From contig CAWFJE010000001.1 of NCBI GenBank assembly GCA_963816155.1, positions 169,170-233,169 of the forward strand: 64,000 bases of DNA, in the 5' to 3' direction. Position numbers and translations under genes: made by a program. Below the pieces are notes generated by a model that saw only the letters and a program-made list of their open reading frames with translations, did not search any database and was not told where the DNA came from. Positions 58,845 through 64,000 of the stretch are shown one piece after another. Within the stretch, counting starts at the first letter, position 1, and every line of letters begins with the position of its first letter. Origin of the DNA: JAXGXJ01 sp963816155. GTDB lineage: Bacteria; Actinomycetota; Thermoleophilia; RBG-16-64-13.

Positions 58845-60034
58845 TCCTCGGGCGCGGCGTCCGAGGCTCCGGAGGCGGCACCGCCTTCGGCCGAGCCCCC
58901 CTCATCCGTCTCACCTGCGGCGGAAGCTCCAGCCAAGTCGGCAGAGTCGCCCGAGTCTGCGGGGCCGCCCGAACCAGCGGGCGCGCCGTCCTCCATCTTG
59001 TGGCCGCAGTTGGCGCAGAACTTGGCACCGACCTGGTTCGCGGTGCCGCACTCAGGGCACTTCACTGTGGCCGAGAGGTTGTGGCCGCACTCCGGACAGA
59101 ACTTGCTGTCGAAGGGGATGTCCTTGGCGCAGTTGGGGCAACGGACCTTGGGCTGCGCACCACCCGCCGCGGCCTGTTGCAGCATACCCGGGATCATCAT
59201 CCCCAGGCCGGCACCGGTCCCCAGGCCGAGTCCGGCCGCCGCGGCGGTCCCGACATCGCTGCTGCCACCGCTACCGCCACCACCCTTGGCCAGGTCGCCG
59301 ATAGCCTGCGCGGCCTTGTACTGGAAGTATCGGTCCATGCCCCCGATGGCTTCCATGCCGGAACGCTCGTCGATGCGCTTCTGCACGTCCTCGGGCGGCG
59401 AGATGGCGTTGACCAGGAAGTCGACCATGGCCAGCCCGTACTGGGCCAGGTCGTCCTTGGCCCGCGCCTTCAGCCCGGCGCCGAGTTCGTCGAAGTAGCG
59501 CGGCAGATCGAGCACCGAGTCGAGGTTCTCTCCCAGGATGTCGGCCAACCGGCCGACGATCACTCCGCGGAGGAAGTCCTCGATCTGCGCGTTGGTGAAT
59601 ATGCCCCGGGTGCCCACGATCTTCACCACGAAGAGCTTGGGATCGATGATCTGGATGGTGTAGATGCCGTGGGAGCGCAGCCGGATCATCTTGAACTCGG
59701 AATCCCGGAAGAGGATGGGTTCCGTGGTACCCCATTTGAGATCAGTGAAGGTCCGTTGGCTCACAAAGAACACTTCGGAGCGGAAGGGGCTGTCGCCGAA
59801 CAGGGGAGCCGTGAGCGCGGCGGTGAGGAGCGGGATGTTCTGTGTGGCCAGGGTGTGCCGGCCGGGCCCGAAGACGTCATAGGCCTTGCCGTCGCGGAAG
59901 AACACCGCCCACTGGTTCTCGCGCACGATGAGCTGCGACCCGACCGCGAACTCGCCCGAGCCCTGCTCGGGGATACGGTGGACCATCTCCGACCCGAGCT
60001 CGTCGACATACTCGATGAGACTCATGAGCGCCAT
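58841..60034 (-). CDS. SPFH-domain protein (YdjI/virion-core-like) with double zinc ribbon
   Basis: 397 residues. The N-terminal SPFH/band-7-like domain (SQLIVRENQWAVFFRDGKAYDVFGPGRHTL, in parts; GTRGIFTNAQIEDFLRGVIVGRLADIL) is of the YdjI type. A Gly-rich linker follows, then two zinc ribbons (CPNCAKDIPFDSKFCPECG; CPECGTANQVGAKFCANCG) and a Ser/Gly/Ala-rich acidic tail. SPFH proteins scaffold membrane domains; YdjI of Bacillus recruits PspA during membrane stress. The ribbons may mediate contacts with the other zinc-ribbon proteins of the cluster (inference). Confidence 0.9.
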   Translation of the reverse strand: MALMSLIEYVDELGSEMVHRIPEQGSGEFAVGSQLIVRENQWAVFFRDGKAYDVFGPGRHTLATQNIPLLTAALTAPLFGDSPFRSEVFFVSQRTFTDLKWGTTEPILFRDSEFKMIRLRSHGIYTIQIIDPKLFVVKIVGTRGIFTNAQIEDFLRGVIVGRLADILGENLDSVLDLPRYFDELGAGLKARAKDDLAQYGLAMVDFLVNAISPPEDVQKRIDERSGMEAIGGMDRYFQYKAAQAIGDLAKGGGGSGGSSDVGTAAAAGLGLGTGAGLGMMIPGMLQQAAAGGAQPKVRCPNCAKDIPFDSKFCPECGHNLSATVKCPECGTANQVGAKFCANCGHKMEDGAPAGSGGPADSGDSADLAGASAAGETDEGGSAEGGAASGASDAAPEE

Positions 60035-60037
60035 GGG

Positions 60038-60550
60038 TTACCTCCCTGCTCCGGTGATGAGGTGTTCGCGTCCCGCGAAATAGGCATCGAGCGCCTCGAT
60101 GCGCTCCTCCAGAAGATCGATATCGCCCCGTAGCGACGGGCTGTCGGCCGAAAGGGCCGCCGTCAGTTCCTCGATGGCCACCGCCCGCTCCTGCAACTGC
60201 ACGTCGAACTGATACAGCTCGTCCAACTTCTCGTCGCCCACTTTCGTGGTGTCGAACAAGCCCGCGTACCCATAGTCCGCGAACTGGACGCGGTCCCGAC
60301 TAGTGCGCAGCCGGCGCACCGTGATGTCGATGAGTGACAGCAACTCCAGGTCGCCCCGATGCGTAAGGTCGAGTTGGACCTCCTCCAGTGCGCGGCGGGC
60401 GGTTTCCAGACGCTCGGCCACGTACAGCCGCTGGATCTTGTCCGCCTCACGGCGCAGTTCCTTCTCCTTGTAGCCTCTGTAACCGGGTACATGCTCCGCC
60501 GCCCGCTCGAACCAGTTCTTGCTCGCGTCGATGTTCTCGTCGATGCCCAT
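60038..60550 (-). CDS. Coiled-coil protein of the SPFH cluster
   Basis: 170 residues, helical and charged throughout (EKELRREADKIQRLYVAERLETARRALEEV, in parts; LDELYQFDVQLQERAVAIEELTAAL). No membrane segment. The position next to SPFH and zinc-ribbon genes and its helical nature recall the PspA/phage-shock partner of YdjGHI, but it lacks the length and helix-0 of PspA (about 220 residues), so homology is not shown. The ATG has GGAG upstream. Confidence 0.7.
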   Translation of the reverse strand: MGIDENIDASKNWFERAAEHVPGYRGYKEKELRREADKIQRLYVAERLETARRALEEVQLDLTHRGDLELLSLIDITVRRLRTSRDRVQFADYGYAGLFDTTKVGDEKLDELYQFDVQLQERAVAIEELTAALSADSPSLRGDIDLLEERIEALDAYFAGREHLITGAGR

Positions 60551-60562
60551 TGGTCTCCTTTC

Positions 60563-61225
60563 TCAGGCCACCAGATCGTCGAACTCAGCCAACAGCAGAC
60601 GCCAGTTGGCGCTATGGATACATCGGGGGTCCCACACTGCGGGGATGTACACCAACTCCTCGGCCACCACGTCGAGACGATAGTCCACCACACCCAACTC
60701 CCGCGTATCGCCCGAGCGCAGAATCAGATAGACGAAGTGACTGAGGACGCGTGAGTCCTGCCGTCCGATGACGATGGGAGAAAAGAGCCCGAAACCGCTC
60801 TCGTCCGTCCCCCGTTCCTGTCCGAGGCGGTGGGGCAGCATCAGTGGTTCGGGGTACTGCCGCCCCGGCAACTTGCTTCCCCCGAACGGCTCGAGAACGG
60901 GCTGCTTCTCCGTCAACCGGCAGCCGAGGCGTTGTAGCACCCAGCGGGTGGAAGAGAAGGCCGGAACGTACAGATAGGGCAGTGAGGGAGCGACCGCACG
61001 CGTGACCTGTTGCCATACGCAGCCATCCGGTTCATCGATGTCCACCACCAGTCTCCAAGCCGCCAGATAGTGGACCTCGCCGGTGACGGCCAAGCCGGTG
61101 CTCTCCCGCGCGATCAAGGGGATGGTTATGCTGAGTTCGTCGTCGGAGAATTCGTGCGCCAGTCCGCAGGCAGGACAGACCAACACGGCCGCCCCGCCCT
61201 CCCGAGGCACGGCCGCCCCGCACAC
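60563..61225 (-). CDS. Zinc-ribbon protein of the SPFH cluster; true start probably upstream
   Basis: At least 220 residues. From the first standard start (GTG 61225) the protein begins MCGAAVPREG, then LVCPACGLAHEF. In-frame codons before it read SDLESLLCR, which supplies the first CxxC of a zinc ribbon (LCRVCG with VCPACG). AGGAGG lies at 61277-61282, but between it and that Cys there is no ATG, GTG or TTG in this frame (GTA at 61268-61270 has ideal spacing). The rest (YLAAWRLVVDIDEPDG, FSSTRWVLQRLGCRL) resembles YdjG-type partners. Function unknown. Confidence 0.75.
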   Translation of the reverse strand: MCGAAVPREGGAAVLVCPACGLAHEFSDDELSITIPLIARESTGLAVTGEVHYLAAWRLVVDIDEPDGCVWQQVTRAVAPSLPYLYVPAFSSTRWVLQRLGCRLTEKQPVLEPFGGSKLPGRQYPEPLMLPHRLGQERGTDESGFGLFSPIVIGRQDSRVLSHFVYLILRSGDTRELGVVDYRLDVVAEELVYIPAVWDPRCIHSANWRLLLAEFDDLVA

Positions 61226-61341
61226 TCTGCAGAGCAGAGACTCAAGGTCGCTGGGAGCAAAGACCGCTACGATCCACCTCCTCGGGCGGCGTCACGCCGG
61301 TCGCGTGGCACCGACGACATCACCACTCCAGTATAACGGCC

Positions 61342-61350
61342 TGCTAATCT
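61342..61350 (+). promoter_or_regulatory. Extended -10 promoter of the HAD gene (leaderless arrangement)
   Basis: TGCTAATCT ends 6 bases before the ATG at 61357, so the transcript would begin at the start codon. No ribosome site precedes the ATG. Compare the elements at 653 and 44514. Confidence 0.5.
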
Positions 61351-61356
61351 ATCGCG

Positions 61357-62226
61357 ATGCCATCGTCCGTACCTCAATTCAGCCCCCTCCCACCGCTCGT
61401 GGTCGCCACCGACTTGGACGGCACGCTGCTGCCGCTGCTGCTCGACGGCTCGCAGACCCTGGCCCCATCGACGGTAGCCGCCGCGAGGGTGTTGAACAAG
61501 ATGGGCATCACGGTCATCCTCGTCACCGGCAGGATGTTCCGGTCGGCCGCGCGTTTCGCCAGCGACTTGGGCCTGACAGGACCGGTGGCCGCGTACCAGG
61601 GAGCGCTCATCCGAGATGCGGCCACGGGGCGACTTCTGCACCATGACCCCGTACCTCTCGACGTGACCAGAGAGGTCTTGCACCTGCTCGAGCCGCGCGG
61701 GTACACCGTCAACCTGTACGTCGACGACCAACTGTATGTGGCCGAACGCAACCTGGAAGTGCGCCGCTACGAGGACATATCGGGCATGAGCGCTCAGGCT
61801 GTGGGACCACTCGGCGCCTTCCTGCGGGCCCCGAGCACGAAGATCGGGGTGACCGGCGAGCCGGAGGCCCTCGATGCTCTCCTCATGGAGTTGCGGGCCT
61901 CGTTCGGAGAGGCTCTCAGTGCTCTCAAGACTTGGCCCTTCTTTCTGGAGTTGGCCAGCCCCACGGCCACCAAGGCTCGGGCCCTGCAGATCCTGGGGGA
62001 GTTGCTCGATTTCGCGGCTGCCGACGTGCTGGCCTTCGGTGACTCCTACAACGACGCGGACATGCTCGCCTGGGCAGGCAGGGGCGTGGCCATGTGTGGA
62101 GCACCCGCCGAGGTACTGAGGTGCGCCGACGAGACGTGCGAATCCGTCGAGGACGACGGATTCGCACGCTATCTGTGTCGACAGCCCTGGTTCCCCCATC
62201 ACCGGCTGGAGTCGCTCACCCCCTAG
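61357..62226 (+). CDS. HAD-superfamily phosphatase, Cof/YbhA type
   Basis: 289 residues. Motif I VATDLDGTLLPLLLDG, motif II VTGRMFRS, and motif IV LAFGDSYNDADMLAWAG with the Lys of the preceding ATKARALQIL region are in Cof-type order; the cap domain lies between. It hydrolyses small phosphorylated compounds (sugar phosphates, flavin or pyridoxal phosphates in relatives). Lone plus-strand gene in a minus-strand neighbourhood, with its own leaderless promoter. Confidence 0.93.
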   Translation: MPSSVPQFSPLPPLVVATDLDGTLLPLLLDGSQTLAPSTVAAARVLNKMGITVILVTGRMFRSAARFASDLGLTGPVAAYQGALIRDAATGRLLHHDPVPLDVTREVLHLLEPRGYTVNLYVDDQLYVAERNLEVRRYEDISGMSAQAVGPLGAFLRAPSTKIGVTGEPEALDALLMELRASFGEALSALKTWPFFLELASPTATKARALQILGELLDFAAADVLAFGDSYNDADMLAWAGRGVAMCGAPAEVLRCADETCESVEDDGFARYLCRQPWFPHHRLESLTP

Positions 62227-62318
62227 AGAGGCCGCGTGCGGAGGCGGCGAAGCTCCCGCCAAGCCATTCGCTCCCGGATGGCCAACGCGGCAAGCGGCCG
62301 GCTCCTGGGGCCGCCCTG

Positions 62319-63460
62319 TCAGGCGTACCTCAGCAATGCGGCCACGCCGCCCATCTCATCCAGCGCGGGGATACCTTCGGCTACCTCTATATGCGCGCTC
62401 TGCAGCACAGCCAGACGCACGAGTTCGGCCACCGCGTCGCTCACTCTGCTCGTCGTCCCACCGCATGACGGGCAACTCGCAGCAGGCGCCAGACTCACCC
62501 AATCACAGTCGCCACAACGCCAGCCCTCGGGCCTGTAGTTGCGATCGACAAGGATGGTCTGCACCTGGCCCCGTAGCAACACGCCGAGAACGTCATCGAA
62601 ACCCCCGGCCCCACGGCCGGCGCTGCCGATGTTGTCCTTGATGCGCGAAGCCAGGCCTTCCAACTCTCGATGTCGAGCCTCTTGGAGGGCGATGCGAGCC
62701 GGACCAAGCATCTGGCCTGGGCCGGCCACAGCGTCAGGGGGATCTCGGCCACGATGCGCGTCGCGGTCGCCTGGGGCAGTGTGTGGCGGAAGTTGCTTGC
62801 GATGTCGTGCTGAGCGCACAAGATAACGCGTCCCGCCCCCGAAACCTCCAGCAACGTCCCGAGCGACGCCCCCACCTCCTTGAAGTGCTGGTCCACAAGG
62901 CTGTCCTGCCGAGCCGCCGCGAAGTACCTCCGGATGGAGCGTTCTCCCGTCTCCCTATCGCTGGTCTTCAGCCAGGGTCCGGTGAGGTCCCTCTCCGAGG
63001 AGACACCCCACTCGTCCACCACGAACAGACTGCTCTCATCGCGGCTCACCCGGGCGATCGCGAAGGGCTCCATGAGCGCCAGGGCGTGCACCACGGGGCG
63101 CACGTGAGGCGAAGGCTCGATGACCACCCGGTTGAGCAGCGGCAGGGGCAACTCTATGCGTTCGAACAATTCCGGCCCCCCGTCGGCGAACAGCGCGAGT
63201 CCCTGGGTGGGAGAGGCGACGTCGTGTTTGATGATGTCGACGATCCACTCCAGGTCCCGCTCGAGACTGTGCTTCAGGCTCTTTTCGGGCTGCAGTTCCT
63301 TCAGAAGACGGCTGAACTCACTGTTGAGGAAGGTGGGCGCGAACTGGCGCCAATCGTCCAACCGGCTGGTGGAGAGGGTCACAGTGAGAAAGACACCGCG
63401 GGGAGAGCGCGCACCGGCCAACCTCTCCAGCTTCTGCCGCACCGCCGCCGCGCCTTCCAT
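62319..63460 (-). CDS. Bacterial eRF1-like (baeRF family) protein, interrupted by a single-base frameshift
   Basis: The N-terminal part (from ATG 63460) has SPRGVFLTVTLSTSRLDDWR and FADGGPELFERIELPLPLLNRVVIEPSPHVRP, typical for baeRF/Vms1-like proteins. After TRIVAEIPLTLWPAQA the frame is lost near 62720-62732; the other frame continues MLGPARIALQEARHRELEGLASRI, VDRNYRPEGWRCGDCDW with a zinc ribbon (CGDC, CPSCGG) and ALDEMGGVAALLRYA. A base appears to be missing. Joined length is about 380 residues, the family norm. Likely role near the ribosome (release or rescue), known only by homology. Confidence 0.8.
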
Positions 63461-63783
63461 CAGGACTCACCGCCTCGGCTCGCTGCCCCAGACTCCCGCG
63501 GTCCCGCTCCTTCACCCTGCGCCGCGGCTTGCTCCACCGCTGCTTCGACCCCGGATCCGGCCTCGGCCGAAGCGACGCCCTCACCCTGGTGCTCGTGCAG
63601 GGCCTGGTCGCGACGCCAACGTTCTTCCCTCTCCTTGAACTTGTCCACCAGAGTCGAACGCGCCCTGTCATGCGCCGGCTCCGCCATGTTCACGGTCCCC
63701 GTGTCGGAGAGCGAGGCATCAAGCTTCTGGGACGGGGTGGAAGGACGAGCGGCTACGCTCTTGGAAACCTTCTTGTCCGGCAT
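63460..63783 (-). CDS. Small hydrophilic hypothetical protein
   Basis: 107 residues from ATG 63783 (GGGGC at 4 bases), starting MPDKKVSKSVAARPS. It is hydrophilic, with a charged helix (STLVDKFKEREERWRRDQALHEHQG, in parts) and a Gly/Ala/Glu-rich end; no family recognised and probably partly disordered. Its stop overlaps the baeRF start (TGATG), so the two are coupled. An ATG 13 codons upstream is possible. Confidence 0.6.
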   Translation of the reverse strand: MPDKKVSKSVAARPSTPSQKLDASLSDTGTVNMAEPAHDRARSTLVDKFKEREERWRRDQALHEHQGEGVASAEAGSGVEAAVEQAAAQGEGAGPRESGAASRGGES

Positions 63784-63936
63784 CTTTGCCCCTTTCGGTC
63801 CGTAAGGAGGTGCAGGAGCCATGGTTTCACTCACTGGGAGTACTACTGGTTTACCCGGCACGATGCAGCGCAAACCCGCCCGACCCGATGAGCGTCCATA
63901 CGCGGACACTCAAGGCCGCGGCCCGAACACGCGAGC

Positions 63937-64000
63937 TCACTCGATGGCCGCGATCTTGGCCAGGCGGCGTTCGAAACGCTCTTCCCTCTTGTAGCGCGCG
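63937..64000 (-). CDS. C-terminal end of a gene entering from the right edge
   Basis: The last 20 codons on the minus strand read ARYKREERFERRLAKIAAIE and a TGA stop (63937-63939). The composition is helical and basic. Nothing more can be said without the sequence to the right. Confidence 0.5.
   Translation of the reverse strand, partial: ARYKREERFERRLAKIAAIE

Noticed and set aside
57282..59498. 738-codon plus-strand frame
   Set aside because: Covers parts of two well-supported minus-strand genes (DUF2207 and SPFH) and resembles no family.

Overview
The window looks like chromosomal DNA of an anaerobic, high-GC Actinomycetota-type bacterium. The signs are Thr/Ser-rich linkers after lipoprotein signal peptides, a VanW/peptidoglycan-binding protein, SLH repeats on a polysaccharide deacetylase, DUF2207 and SPFH/zinc-ribbon proteins, a bacterial eRF1-like protein, a tRNA without encoded CCA, and frequent GTG/TTG starts. 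An anaerobic life style is inferred from a molybdopterin oxidoreductase with ferredoxin, two Fe-S Old-Yellow-Enzyme-type reductases and two 2-hydroxyacyl-CoA dehydratase/benzoyl-CoA reductase-type subunits. The exact lineage cannot be fixed from sequence alone.

Region 1 (1-31.5 kb) is an accessory catabolic island, nearly all on the minus strand. It runs from a TRAP transporter (27.6-24.6 kb) through an isochorismatase-like hydrolase, two SDRs, a BcrB/C-HgdB/C-like pair, a broken NmrA-like gene, an OYE-family reductase, a KstD-like flavoprotein, a zinc alcohol dehydrogenase, a second OYE, a two-domain VOC protein and a second flavoprotein, to an ABC-type binding protein, a molybdoenzyme and its ferredoxin. 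Two TetR-type regulators sit at divergent promoters (6.1-6.2 and 28.5 kb). An MBL hydrolase, a DUF169 protein and an unknown Cys-containing protein read the other way at 28.6-30.9 kb, and a SnoaL-like protein closes the block. The mix (two enone reductases, two ring flavin dehydrogenases, SDRs, SnoaL-like protein, reductive dehydratase subunits, Mo enzyme) suggests anaerobic redox and dehydration chemistry on a cyclic oxygenated substrate. It resembles the logic of the bile-acid bai operon, but the substrate is unknown. The island carries scars: two tRNA-Arg 3' fragments around a 1.6-kb segment, a decayed copy of the DUF5674 gene pair, and two IS3-type remnants.

Region 2 (32-42.9 kb) is mostly housekeeping and stress genes: a stand-alone GMP synthase ATP-pyrophosphatase overlapping carB, decayed hypothetical genes, a P-type ATPase operon (DUF4405 protein, small membrane protein, His/Asp-rich zf-TFIIB protein, ATPase), an OmpR-type two-component pair, and tRNA-Arg(CCT).

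Region 3 (43-55.4 kb) holds a Cys-rich hypothetical, a nitroreductase, DUF4126, acylphosphatase, an HtrA-type protease with a frameshift, a second two-component system divergent from it, a polysaccharide deacetylase with SLH repeats, uppP, bioY, birA and a VanW-family protein: a cell-envelope and biotin neighbourhood. Matching OmpR-type direct repeats sit 6-7 bases before the -10 boxes of three promoters (40.75, 46.89 and 46.98 kb).

Region 4 (55.4-64 kb) is a tight minus-strand run: FmdE-like and ModE-like proteins, a membrane HTH/zinc-ribbon protein, DUF2207, SPFH/zinc-ribbon, coiled-coil and zinc-ribbon proteins (like the Bacillus PspA-YdjGHI membrane-stress cluster), then a HAD phosphatase (plus strand), a frameshifted baeRF protein, a small hypothetical and the end of another gene at the right edge. 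Four genes carry single-base frameshifts, which points either to indel errors in the assembly or to recent decay.
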